NCBI RefSeq assembly: GCF_021646545.1
Contig: NZ_JAKIRP010000024.1
Span: 62,001-126,000, forward strand
Direction of reading: 5' to 3'
Length of the DNA: 64,000 nucleotides
Origin: Chitinophaga filiformis
GTDB lineage: Bacteria > Bacteroidota > Bacteroidia > Chitinophagales > Chitinophagaceae
A model generated the notes under the pieces. It did no database searches and was not told where the DNA came from. It worked only from the letters and a program-made list of their open reading frames with translations. This document shows, piece by piece, positions 17,836-26,422 of this stretch (position 1 is its first letter; each line of letters begins with the position of its first letter). The position numbers and the translations under genes are program-made.

Positions 17836-17881
17836 TGCCCAGAACAGGAATCGAACCTGCACTCCTAAAACGACGTTTTAG
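17836..17881 (-). pseudogene. tRNA gene remnant: 3' half only
   Basis: On the minus strand the order is: a 17-nt hairpin (CTAAAACGTCGTTTTAG) of anticodon-arm or variable-arm size, GAGT, a T-arm GCAGG-TTCGATT-CCTGT, the acceptor strand TCTGGGC and discriminator A. The matching 5' acceptor GCCCAGA and a D-arm are absent upstream. This looks like the 3' part of a tRNA left at an integration site. The acceptor TCTGGGC is of the type seen in Leu tRNAs. CCA is not encoded, as usual in the phylum. Confidence 0.5.
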
Positions 17882-18083
17882 CCCCGATCCCCGATCTCCA
17901 TCTAAGCAATACCTATCTCCCCTCAACCAATGCCCCAGGACATCCCCCAACCACATCCTGTCCCGAATGACAGGCTACCCAGCTCAATCCTCCCCTCCAA
18001 ACATCCCATTTTTTAATAATAATATAAACCCCACCCCAAATTATATAACACATTCTCGCATATTACCTCTATTTTTGCCCTGT

Positions 18084-18482
18084 ATGAAGAAGCTACTCAC
18101 ACTCATACTGGCTATTCTTTACATGGGTTCGTCTACCGGTGCGACCTTCCACATGCATTACTGCATGGGAAAGCTGGTAGAAGTGAAGCTATGGCATAAG
18201 GAAGACCAAAAATGCAGCAAATGCGGCGCCGAACCTAAGTCGGCATGTGCTAAGAAATGCTGCAAGGATGAGCATAAAACGGTAAAACTGGAGAAAGACC
18301 AGAAAGCTGTTGAGAATAACTTCTCTTTTATCCAGGCGCCTGCTGTAATTACGCCTGTTATTTATCCTGACCAGCCGGAAGTATATATTGTCTCCCTGCT
18401 GGAAGAGTTCCCGGTCGGTAATGCTCCGCCACGAAGTAGCAAAGTACATACACATATATTGAACTGCACATTCCGCATCTGA
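18084..18482 (+). CDS. HYC_CC_PP family protein (copper-resistance associated)
   Basis: This 132-residue small secreted protein starts at the ATG at 18084 (MKKLLTLILAILYMGSSTGA, a signal peptide). A frame open further upstream would run through the tRNA remnant and is rejected. Cys- and His-rich signatures define the family: HMHYCMGK (the HYC), CSKCG, CAKKCC (the CC) and NAPPRSS (the PP) near the C-terminus. Such proteins sit at the head of CusABC-type metal efflux operons in Bacteroidota. Direct metal binding is likely but inferred from the cysteines. It precedes the RND pump gene by 150 bp. Confidence 0.8.
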   Translation: MKKLLTLILAILYMGSSTGATFHMHYCMGKLVEVKLWHKEDQKCSKCGAEPKSACAKKCCKDEHKTVKLEKDQKAVENNFSFIQAPAVITPVIYPDQPEVYIVSLLEEFPVGNAPPRSSKVHTHILNCTFRI

Positions 18483-18633
18483 TACCCCATCAGGCGTACA
18501 ACCCATATCTCCTTATTCGTACGCCATCATCTCCACTAGTATAATTATCTGATATCAGGCCCGCGCCTGCCGGATAAACGTCCTCAATTAATTTTTAGCA
18601 TATTCACGCACATGTGCGTTCAAAAGCACCTGT

Positions 18634-19923
18634 ATGGTACATAGAATAATAGAATGGTCTTTACGCAACCGGTTCATCGTGTTGCTGATGGCAGCAGGCA
18701 TATTTGCCTGGGGGATCTTTGCTGTAAAAAAGAACCCTATTGATGCCATTCCCGATCTCTCAGAAAACCAGGTGATTGTATTTACTGAATGGATGGGCCG
18801 TGGCCCGCAATTGATTGAAGACCAGATCACTTATCCACTGGTCACGAACCTGCAGGGAATGCCCCGTATTAAATACGTGCGCGGTACCTCCATGTTCGGC
18901 ATGAGTTTTATCTACGTGATCTTCAACGACGATGTCGATATCTACTGGGCCCGGGAAAGAGTACTGGAAAGATTAAGCACCGTTACCCGCACATTGCCAA
19001 CTGGTGTAACGCCTCAGCTGGGACCTGATGGAACCGGGGTAGGGCATATACTGTGGTATACATTGGATGCTCCTGAAATGGACCTCGGTGAACAACGCGC
19101 GGTGCAGGACTGGTATGTAAAATTCGCTTTGCAGAACGTGGAAGGTGTCAGCGAGATCGCTTCCTTCGGCGGGTTCCAGAAACAATACCAGATCACGGTA
19201 GATCCTAATAAACTGCTCTACTACCGATTGTCGGTAGCAGAAGTCATCAACGCGGTACGCACCAATAACAATGAATCAGGTGGCCGTAAGTTTGAGCTCA
19301 GCGACATCGGCTATATCATCAAAACTTCCGGCTATCTGAAATCAGTAGCCGAAATAGAGAATATCCCTGTCAAAACGCAGAACAGCATTCCCATCAGGGT
19401 AGCAGACGTGGCCACTGTACAGATGACGGGCGAAACACGCCTGGGTATCTTCGACCAGGATGGCCAGGGAGAACGCGTGGGTGGTATTGTTGTCATGCGC
19501 TATGGCGAAAATGCCGACGCCGTAATAGATAAGGTCAAGGAAAAAATGAAGGAAGTGGCCAAAGGCTTTCCCCAGGGTGTAAAGTTCGACATTGTCTACG
19601 ACAGGGGGGCGCTTATCAAAGAATCGGTGGATTCCATCAAACGCACGCTCATTGAAGAAATGATCGTTGTATCGGTGGTAGTGATCATCTTCCTTTTCCA
19701 CTGGCGCAGCGCACTAAGCATTATCATACAGATTCCTATCACGCTGGCTGCCAGTTTCATCCTGCTGAATGCTTTCGGTATTTCTTCCAATATTATGTCC
19801 CTGACAGGCATCGCCCTGGCTATCGGCGTGATAGTCGACAATGGCATCATCATGAGTGAGAACGCCTACAAACACCTGGCAGAACGCTATGCAGGATGGC
19901 AGGAACAACAAAAAAGTAAATAA
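18634..19923 (+). CDS. cusA: CusA/CzcA heavy-metal RND efflux pump, N-terminal part (frame broken)
   Basis: These 429 residues are the first half of a CusA/CzcA-type proton-driven metal pump that normally has about 1040 residues. They include TM1 (residues 13-32), NPIDAIPDLSENQV, the periplasmic porter region, and TM2-TM4 (340-410) with the TM4 motif GVIVDNGIIMSENA. The frame stops at 19921-19923, immediately after an A6 run at 19910-19915. One A fewer would fuse it perfectly to the downstream frame, which carries the rest of the pump. This is a homopolymer indel in the strain or the assembly, or a true split gene. The operon context (channel, adaptors, ATPase) indicates copper. Confidence 0.85.
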   Translation: MVHRIIEWSLRNRFIVLLMAAGIFAWGIFAVKKNPIDAIPDLSENQVIVFTEWMGRGPQLIEDQITYPLVTNLQGMPRIKYVRGTSMFGMSFIYVIFNDDVDIYWARERVLERLSTVTRTLPTGVTPQLGPDGTGVGHILWYTLDAPEMDLGEQRAVQDWYVKFALQNVEGVSEIASFGGFQKQYQITVDPNKLLYYRLSVAEVINAVRTNNNESGGRKFELSDIGYIIKTSGYLKSVAEIENIPVKTQNSIPIRVADVATVQMTGETRLGIFDQDGQGERVGGIVVMRYGENADAVIDKVKEKMKEVAKGFPQGVKFDIVYDRGALIKESVDSIKRTLIEEMIVVSVVVIIFLFHWRSALSIIIQIPITLAASFILLNAFGISSNIMSLTGIALAIGVIVDNGIIMSENAYKHLAERYAGWQEQQKSK

Positions 19924-19924
19924 C

Positions 19925-21859
19925 ATGAACTGGCTCAAAAATAAATTTAAAAGATCACCGGAATGGATCACGGAAGAAGAGCGCTTAAAGGTGATAGAAC
20001 AGTCAAGCAAACAGGTATCCCGTGGGGTATTCTTTGCCACTATCATCATTATCACCTCGTTCCTGCCTGTTTTTATGCTGACAGGGCAGGAGGGTAAACT
20101 CTTCCATCCACTGGCATACACCAAAACATTCATCATGATCGTGGATGCCCTGCTGGTCATCACACTGGCGCCGGTGCTTATCTCTTTCTTCATGAAGGGA
20201 AAGTTCAGACCGGATCATGATAATCCGGTGAACAGGGTATTGGAAAGGGTCTATGAGCCCATCATCAACGGTGTCTTAAAATGGCGTAAAACGACGATCG
20301 CTATTAACGTTATCGCACTTGTGATCACCATTCCCTTACTGAAAAGCCTGGGCAGCGAATTTATGCCTCCGCTTGATGAACAGAGTATCCTCTTCATGCC
20401 GGTTACACTCCCAGATATCTCCAATGCGGAAGCAAAACGTATCCTGCAGGTGCAGGACAAGATCATCAAGTCTGTACCCGAAGTAGATAAAGTACTGGGA
20501 AAGGCTGGACGCGCCAGTACCGCCACCGACAATTCCCCCATCAGTATGATAGAAACCATCATTATGCTGAAGCCAAAATCGCAATGGCGGGACGGGAAAA
20601 CAAAGAAAGACATCATCAATGAACTGGATGCCAAACTGCAGATACCAGGTGTTGTGAACGGCTGGACACAACCGATCATTAACCGCATTAACATGCTGGC
20701 CACCGGTATCAGGACAGATGTGGGCGTCAAAATATACGGACAGCAACTCGATTCTATTGCACTTGTATCCGAACGTGTGAAGAAAGCGCTGGAAGGAACG
20801 CCGGGCGTTATGGACCTGTACGTGGAACCGGTTACCGGCGGAAAATACCTGAGTATAGATGTGCGCAGGGCCGACCTGGCCAGGTATGGCCTGAACGTGG
20901 ACGATGTGAATCAGACGGTGGAAACGGCCCTGGGAGGCGCGCCTGTTGGCAACACGATAGAAGGCCGTCAAAGGTTTTCTATCAGCGTGCGACTGGCACA
21001 GGATTACCGCAACAGTGTTGAGCGTATAAAACGTATCCCACTGATGTCTGCATCCATGGGCGAAGTGCCTTTGTCATCCGTAGCAGATATAAAGTTCACC
21101 GATGGTCCTCCTATGATCACTTCTGAAAATGCCATGTTGCGCGGCGCCGTATTGTTCAATGTACGCGGACGTGACCTGGGCAGTACAGTGAAGGAAGCCA
21201 TTGATAAAATGAGCCAGGCCAAAGGCATACTGCCTGCCGGTTACTACCTGGAATGGAGCGGTCAATATGAAAACCTCATCCGTGGTCAGCAAACATTGAT
21301 GTGGATCGCACCGATTGTGCTGCTCATCATTTTCTTCTCCCTCTATTTTGCTTTCAAATCGATCAGGGAGGCTTTCCTGAGCCTGATCACCGTGCCTTTT
21401 GCACTGATTGGCGGCGCGTATATGATCTACTTCTGGGGCGTGAACCTCTCTGTAGCAGTAGCGGTGGGCTTTATCGCCTTGTTTGGCATCGCAGTAGAAA
21501 CCGGGATCGTGATGGTGATCTATCTCAACGATGCCATGCAGCAACTGGTGAAAGCGAAGGGCAACTCTTCGCAGACTATCACGAAAGAAGATCTCCGCCA
21601 ACACGTGATATATGGCGCAGCGAAACGTTTGCGCCCGAAACTGATGACGGTATGTGTTTCCCTGTTTGGTCTTGTACCAGTGTTGTGGGCCACCGGAGTG
21701 GGAACTGATGTCATGAAGCCGATCGTACTGCCGATGATCGGTGGGGTGTTGACCTCCTCCACACATATATTGCTGGTAACACCACTGATCTTTTTAATGT
21801 CGAAAGAATATGAATTACGCAAGTACGGAAAATTGGAGATCCATGAAGTACATCACTAA
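19925..21859 (+). CDS. cusA: CusA/CzcA heavy-metal RND efflux pump, C-terminal part (frame +1 to the N-part)
   Basis: These 644 residues start at an ATG 1 bp after the upstream stop. They continue the pump from the cytoplasmic linker (ERLKVIEQSSKQVSRGVFFA) through TM5-TM12. Recognisable segments are TSFLPVFMLTGQEGKLFHPL, the porter domain, and the closing helices with SVAVAVGFIALFGIAVETGI. Alone it lacks TM1-TM4 and would not be a complete transporter, so function needs frame restoration or assembly of two halves. The end overlaps the TolC-like gene by 17 bp, indicating one transcript. Confidence 0.85.
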   Translation: MNWLKNKFKRSPEWITEEERLKVIEQSSKQVSRGVFFATIIIITSFLPVFMLTGQEGKLFHPLAYTKTFIMIVDALLVITLAPVLISFFMKGKFRPDHDNPVNRVLERVYEPIINGVLKWRKTTIAINVIALVITIPLLKSLGSEFMPPLDEQSILFMPVTLPDISNAEAKRILQVQDKIIKSVPEVDKVLGKAGRASTATDNSPISMIETIIMLKPKSQWRDGKTKKDIINELDAKLQIPGVVNGWTQPIINRINMLATGIRTDVGVKIYGQQLDSIALVSERVKKALEGTPGVMDLYVEPVTGGKYLSIDVRRADLARYGLNVDDVNQTVETALGGAPVGNTIEGRQRFSISVRLAQDYRNSVERIKRIPLMSASMGEVPLSSVADIKFTDGPPMITSENAMLRGAVLFNVRGRDLGSTVKEAIDKMSQAKGILPAGYYLEWSGQYENLIRGQQTLMWIAPIVLLIIFFSLYFAFKSIREAFLSLITVPFALIGGAYMIYFWGVNLSVAVAVGFIALFGIAVETGIVMVIYLNDAMQQLVKAKGNSSQTITKEDLRQHVIYGAAKRLRPKLMTVCVSLFGLVPVLWATGVGTDVMKPIVLPMIGGVLTSSTHILLVTPLIFLMSKEYELRKYGKLEIHEVHH

Positions 21860-23096
21860 ATATATCGTATGGATGCTGTTATGCGTTCCCGCTGGTTTAT
21901 CTGCACAACAGGCGCCGGTGCTGACGCTGGACAGTATCATACAACGGGTTGACAGGAATAATGTCCTGCTGCAATCCTACGGACTAAAAGCGGAAAGCTA
22001 TAAATACAACGCAGACGCGGCTACTGCCTGGATGGCGCCCATGGTAGGAGTCGGCACATTCATGACGCCCTATCCCGGCCAGAAGGTAATGGATGAAAGG
22101 GATAAAGGGAACATTATGCTGCAGCTGGAACAGGACATTCCTAATCCGGCGAAATTGAACGCAAAGAAGCGCTACATCGCTTCACAGGGCAATATTGAAC
22201 TGGCGACAAGAGATATCACCCTGAACGACTTTAAAGCCCGCGCCAGGCTACTTTATTACAGCTGGCTGGTGGCCCGGCAACGTATTGCAGTACTGCAGGA
22301 AACAGAGAAGATCATGCTGACGATGAAGAAGATAGAAGAGGTCAGATACCCTTATAATCAATCGCAGTTAAGCGGTGTATACAGGACTACTGCGAAGATT
22401 GAAGACAACCGCAACATGATCCGGATGCAGGAAGGTACCATTGCCAAAGCAAGGTCCTGGCTCAATAGTCTCATGAATGCCCCGGGCAACGAGGCCTTCG
22501 AAATAGATACCACCTACGAGCCGCGTTTTATGCCAGCTGCTTCGTACGACACCAGCAGCCTGTCTGCTGTGAGAAAAGATATCGTCAGGATGGATGCAAA
22601 CATTCATTCCATGCAGCTGAATATCGAAAGCATGAAACGTGAGAAGAAGCCTGATTTCAGGATACGCTTTGATCACATGTCTCCCCTGGGCGACATGATG
22701 CCGAAGGCCTACAGCGCTATGGGCATGGTGAGTATACCGATCGCTCCCTGGGCCTCGAAGATGTACAAGTCCGGTATAAAGGCCATGGAATACAATGTAC
22801 AGGCAATGGAGAAAGAAAGATCCGCTATGCTGCAGGAAACGCAGGGCATGTTGTATGGTATGCAGTACGAGATACAGACCATGCAGAAACGTATTGCCAC
22901 AATGGAAGAGAAAGTGATCCCTGCCTTGCAGCAGACGCTCGATGCCAATTTCCTGAACTATCAGGAGAATAAACTGGCATTGAGCAATGTGATCGACTCC
23001 TGGGAAGCACTTACCATGATGCATACCAACGTACTGGACGAAAAATTAAAACTCTACGAAATGATAGTGGATTATGAGAAACAGCTATATCGTTAG
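21843..23096 (+). CDS. TolC family outer-membrane efflux channel (CusC-like)
   Basis: This 417-residue outer-membrane factor starts at the ATG at 21843 (MKYITKYIVWMLLCVPAGLS, signal peptide). That gives a 17-bp overlap with the pump gene; an upstream in-frame ATG at 21810 would spoil the signal. The body is long amphipathic coiled coil, rich in Met, with two repeat halves (AQQAPVLTLDSIIQRVDRNN near the mature N-terminus). It forms the exit duct for the CusA pump and CusB adaptors. Methionine clusters (MMPKAYSAMGMVSI) would suit copper/silver, as inference. Confidence 0.88.
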   Translation: MKYITKYIVWMLLCVPAGLSAQQAPVLTLDSIIQRVDRNNVLLQSYGLKAESYKYNADAATAWMAPMVGVGTFMTPYPGQKVMDERDKGNIMLQLEQDIPNPAKLNAKKRYIASQGNIELATRDITLNDFKARARLLYYSWLVARQRIAVLQETEKIMLTMKKIEEVRYPYNQSQLSGVYRTTAKIEDNRNMIRMQEGTIAKARSWLNSLMNAPGNEAFEIDTTYEPRFMPAASYDTSSLSAVRKDIVRMDANIHSMQLNIESMKREKKPDFRIRFDHMSPLGDMMPKAYSAMGMVSIPIAPWASKMYKSGIKAMEYNVQAMEKERSAMLQETQGMLYGMQYEIQTMQKRIATMEEKVIPALQQTLDANFLNYQENKLALSNVIDSWEALTMMHTNVLDEKLKLYEMIVDYEKQLYR

Positions 23097-24384
23097 TATC
23101 ATACTGGGCCTGGCCATTATCCTTTCAGGTATGGCGGGCTGTAAAGGCAGGACAGGAAAAGACACGCATGCCGGTCATGCGCAGCATCAGCAATACACTT
23201 GTCCCATGCACCCGCAGGTCGTGAAAGAGCAACCTGGACAATGTCCTATCTGCGGAATGGACCTGGTGTTGAAAGATGCCAATAAAGAACTGGTGATTGA
23301 CAGCGATATCACACGACTGACAAAGCCAGTGAATGAACACGTAATTGCCAGCATTCCTGCTATCAGCGCAGAAAGCGGTACGCGTATCTATTCGTCTGAA
23401 GTGAACGGTGTTATCACTTATGATACCCGTCGCCAGACAAGTATTGCCAGCAGGGTCGGCGGACGCGTGGAAAGGTTATTGATAAAGTACAATTATCAGC
23501 CAGTCAGAAAAGGGCAATTGATCATGGAGATCTATTCACCTGACCTGGCCGCCGCACAACGGGAGCTGTTATATGTAGCTAAGAATAGCCCGGAGATGTT
23601 ACCCGCTGCCAGACAACGTTTACAACTGCTGGGTATGCAGCCGGCACAGATCGCGCAGGTGCTGCAGTCAGGTAATATATTGTACCGTGTGCCGGTATAT
23701 AGTAACAGCGACGGTTATATCCTTGAAAAGTCTGCTCAACCTGTTACTGCCGCAACTACAGCAGCTCCCGCTGCCTCTTCCGGCGACGGTATGGGCGGTA
23801 TGCAAGGTGGTGGAACGACTCAACCGGCAGCAAGTCCTGCGCCCGCAACTTCGCCGGTATTGCTGCGCGAGGGACAGTATGTAACTGCTGGTCAGTCCTT
23901 GTTCACTATTTATCAGTCCTCCGGACTGGTGGCGGAGTTTGCTTTTCCACCTCAACTGGCGGCCCGGATCAGGAAGGGGCAGAAACTGCTGTTCTACTCC
24001 GGGAATGATATCAACAACATGCAGGTGGGTAATATCGGCCTGATAGAGCCTGTCTTCCGTAATGGGCAGAATTTTACGCTGGCCAGGGTATACCTGCAGG
24101 ATGGTCGTCTCCAGGTAGGAACGCTGATCACTGCTAACATTCCACTGATGTATACAGACGGTTGGTGGCTGCCGAAGCAGGCCGTATGGCGACTGGGGAA
24201 CAGGTCTGTTGTCTTTAGACAACAGCAGGATGTATATGTGCCAGTTGAAATTACAATTGCTGCGGAAACGAAAGACATGATACAGGTAACGACAGATATC
24301 AGTAACTGGAAAGTAGCAGCCAATGCTTCTTACCTGGTGGACAGTGAGAGCTTTATCGAAGTAAACAGGAACATACAGCAGTAG
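23074..24384 (+). CDS. RND efflux periplasmic adaptor with heavy-metal-binding domain (CusB-like 1)
   Basis: This 436-residue membrane-fusion protein starts 23 bp inside the preceding gene. A lipoprotein signal (LSGMAGC) is followed by a His-rich linker. A metal-binding domain with YTCPMHPQVVKEQPGQCPICGMDL comes next (residues about 47-67), characteristic of CusB-type adaptors. The lipoyl/HlyD-like hairpin and barrel follow, interrupted near residues 225-265 by a Gly/Ala/Thr-rich low-complexity linker (GDGMGGMQGGG). It links the RND pump to the channel and may hand over Cu(I). A second full adaptor follows after a relic of a duplicated tail. Confidence 0.88.
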   Translation: MRNSYIVSIILGLAIILSGMAGCKGRTGKDTHAGHAQHQQYTCPMHPQVVKEQPGQCPICGMDLVLKDANKELVIDSDITRLTKPVNEHVIASIPAISAESGTRIYSSEVNGVITYDTRRQTSIASRVGGRVERLLIKYNYQPVRKGQLIMEIYSPDLAAAQRELLYVAKNSPEMLPAARQRLQLLGMQPAQIAQVLQSGNILYRVPVYSNSDGYILEKSAQPVTAATTAAPAASSGDGMGGMQGGGTTQPAASPAPATSPVLLREGQYVTAGQSLFTIYQSSGLVAEFAFPPQLAARIRKGQKLLFYSGNDINNMQVGNIGLIEPVFRNGQNFTLARVYLQDGRLQVGTLITANIPLMYTDGWWLPKQAVWRLGNRSVVFRQQQDVYVPVEITIAAETKDMIQVTTDISNWKVAANASYLVDSESFIEVNRNIQQ

Positions 24385-24393
24385 CTTGTTAGC

Positions 24394-24473
24394 GATTGGA
24401 AGTAGCCGACAATCCGTTCTACCTGGTAGACAATGAAAGCTTTATCGAAACAAACAAGAACACGCAACAATAG
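24394..24473 (+). pseudogene. Relic of a duplicated adaptor C-terminus
   Basis: This 80-bp piece closely repeats the last 80 bp of the preceding adaptor gene. The real end reads YLVDSESFIEVNRNIQQ-stop and the relic would read YLVDNESFIETNKNTQQ-stop. One base is missing near the start of the match (gattgg-aagtag against aactggaaagtag). It is therefore the tail of a lost tandem adaptor copy or of a recombination event, left 6 bp in front of the next adaptor gene. Confidence 0.8.
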
Positions 24474-24479
24474 CGATAT

Positions 24480-25688
24480 ATGGAAAGAAAGAAATTTATC
24501 AGATCAGTTGCAGTCGTTGCATTAATGCCAGCCTTACTGCTGACAGCCTGTAAGGAAGCCTCTAAACAAAAGGCGGCCAAAGTGCAGGAGCAGACATATA
24601 CCTGCCCCATGCATCCGCAGATAGTGCAGAACAAACCCGGTACCTGTCCCATCTGTGGTATGGACCTGGTACCGTTTGATAAGAGTAACAAAGATGCTTC
24701 GCTGACACTGGGCGAAAGCCAGATACAACTGGCCAATATCACCACCATAACGGTGGGCAGCGCTGCCTTGTCTGACTATAAACAACTGAACGGGCGACTG
24801 GTAACTGATCCGGAACAGACGGCCGTCATCTCCAGCAGGGTGCCCGGACGCATAGAAACACTGTTCATAAAAGAGACCGGAGTGAAAGTAAGTAAAGGTC
24901 AACCTTTATACCGCATCTACTCCGAGCAGTTGGCATCCCTGCAACAGGAATACCTGCTGGCAGCGGCCCAGGCAAAACATTTTCCGGAAGATGTTCGCTT
25001 TCAGCAGATAGAGAAGGCGGCGCGACAAAAGCTCGCATTGTATGATCAGTCAGACCGGCAGATCAGTCAGTTGCTTCAATCAGGTAAAGCCAATCCTTAT
25101 ATAACTTATCCGGCCAGTGTCAGCGGCGTAGTGGCGGAACTATCCGTATCGGAAGGGCAGTATGTGGCGGAAGGCGGCGCCGTCATGCGACTGGAAGGAT
25201 ATCACCAGCTATGGGTGGAAGCAGATGTTTATCCTGCAGAAGCCACAGCCGTTCGTGTGGGGCAATCCGTGAAGGTGGTTGTTGCCGGCTGGGAGAACGA
25301 ACCGCAAACCATGAATATCGCATTCATCAACCCGGTATTACAGAGTGGCAGTCAGCTGATGCAGATCCGGGGAACGGTAGCTAATCCTGATAATCGTTGG
25401 CAACCCGGATTACAGGCGAACATTTTCCTTCCCCTGAAAACCGGCGGAGATGTATTGAGCCTGCCTGTAGATGCTGTGATCAGGGACGGTAAGGGCGCAC
25501 ATGTCTGGATTGAAACTGCCCGCGGAAAATTTGAACCCCGTAAGGTGACAACCGGCATGGAGAACTTTGACAAGGTAGAGATCACCGACGGGCTGGAAGA
25601 CGGCGATAAAGTAGTGATCTCAGGCGCTTACCTGTTGTACTCAGAATTCGTACTGAAGAAAGGCGCAAATCCGCTGGCTGGCTTGTAG
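24480..25688 (+). CDS. RND efflux periplasmic adaptor with heavy-metal-binding domain (CusB-like 2)
   Basis: This 402-residue second membrane-fusion protein has a lipoprotein signal (LLLTAC, Cys24) and the same metal-binding motif, YTCPMHPQIVQNKPGTCPICG followed by MDL. Coiled-coil hairpin, lipoyl (GRIETLFIKETGVKVSKGQP), beta-barrel and membrane-proximal domains follow (ITDGLEDGDKVVISGAYLL near the end). It lacks the low-complexity insertion of the first adaptor, so it may serve as the standard partner. Two adaptors for one pump could form a mixed ring or reflect recent duplication. Confidence 0.88.
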   Translation: MERKKFIRSVAVVALMPALLLTACKEASKQKAAKVQEQTYTCPMHPQIVQNKPGTCPICGMDLVPFDKSNKDASLTLGESQIQLANITTITVGSAALSDYKQLNGRLVTDPEQTAVISSRVPGRIETLFIKETGVKVSKGQPLYRIYSEQLASLQQEYLLAAAQAKHFPEDVRFQQIEKAARQKLALYDQSDRQISQLLQSGKANPYITYPASVSGVVAELSVSEGQYVAEGGAVMRLEGYHQLWVEADVYPAEATAVRVGQSVKVVVAGWENEPQTMNIAFINPVLQSGSQLMQIRGTVANPDNRWQPGLQANIFLPLKTGGDVLSLPVDAVIRDGKGAHVWIETARGKFEPRKVTTGMENFDKVEITDGLEDGDKVVISGAYLLYSEFVLKKGANPLAGL

Positions 25689-25797
25689 GGCTTATGTCCT
25701 GCATAATGCCTGAAAGTACCAGACAGGTACTGAAGCCTTGCGATCCGTAGTAAACAATATTAAACAACAACATTAATCTATCAGTAAAATCAAAACT

Positions 25798-26376
25798 ATG
25801 AAACAATTAATCAGAGCGGCAGTACCCGTATTCACAGTTATCTTATTCGCGGCGTGTAATAATCCCGAAGCAGGAAAAAGCGAACATACAACAGATACCA
25901 TGGCTCATGAAGGTCATCAAGGTCACGACCACAGCAGCATGAGCGAAAGCAGTGCCCCTGCTGCCGCTGCTGTACAGCTAAAAGACGATAAGCTGAATGC
26001 TGTGTACCAGCATTATGTACATCTTACCACCGCACTTATCAATGGTGATGCGGCAGAGGCAAAGATTGCCAGCAATGCCATTGAAACCGGCGCCGCAACA
26101 GTGGCAGACGGTAAGGCACTGGGTGCATCAGCAGCTAAGGTTACTGCAGCAGGAGATATTGAGGCACAAAGGGCGGCATATGCAGATCTCAGCAACAGCT
26201 TCATTTCACTGGTAAAAAAGTCAGGTCTGAACAGCGGTGCTTTGTATGTTGATTATTGCCCGATGGCCATGAACGATAAAGGCGCTTACTGGTTAAGTGC
26301 AAACAAAGAAGTAAGGAACCCTTATTTCGGAGAAAAGATGATGACCTGCGGGGAAGTAAAAGAAACGATCGAATAA
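25798..26376 (+). CDS. DUF3347 domain lipoprotein
   Basis: This 192-residue protein has a lipoprotein signal (FAAC, Cys20) and a His-rich stretch HEGHQGHDHSSM (residues about 37-48). The DUF3347 helical domain follows, with Y-x2-Y and CPMAMNDKGAYWLS, EVRNPYFGEKMMTCGEV at the C-terminus. DUF3347 proteins commonly accompany Cus/Cop systems in this phylum. The two Cys and several Met near the end would suit Cu(I) binding. It sits 110 bp after the second adaptor and 46 bp before the ATPase gene, so it is probably in the same transcript. Confidence 0.85.
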   Translation: MKQLIRAAVPVFTVILFAACNNPEAGKSEHTTDTMAHEGHQGHDHSSMSESSAPAAAAVQLKDDKLNAVYQHYVHLTTALINGDAAEAKIASNAIETGAATVADGKALGASAAKVTAAGDIEAQRAAYADLSNSFISLVKKSGLNSGALYVDYCPMAMNDKGAYWLSANKEVRNPYFGEKMMTCGEVKETIE

Positions 26377-26422
26377 GTATGGCAGCCAGTATTAAAATCC
26401 TATCATTTTTAAAACCCATAGT

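Noticed and set aside
17836..17905. A complete functional tRNA at the right end of the island
   Set aside because: The 5' acceptor strand and D-arm are missing; only the 3' half can be drawn.
17835..18083. In-frame upstream extension of the HYC_CC_PP gene
   Set aside because: The extension runs through the tRNA remnant and a Pro/Ser-rich junk translation. The ATG at 18084 gives a proper signal peptide.
19905..19925. Programmed -1 slippage on the A6 run
   Set aside because: The downstream frame is +1, not -1, relative to the N-part. A -1 slip would enter the third frame, so the usual slippery mechanism does not explain it.
21074..21766. A 230-codon minus-strand frame, and many others antisense to the RND pump, PKS and NRPS genes
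   Set aside because: They overlap strongly conserved coding frames on the plus strand, show no family motifs and have biased His/Gln-rich composition typical of antisense translation.
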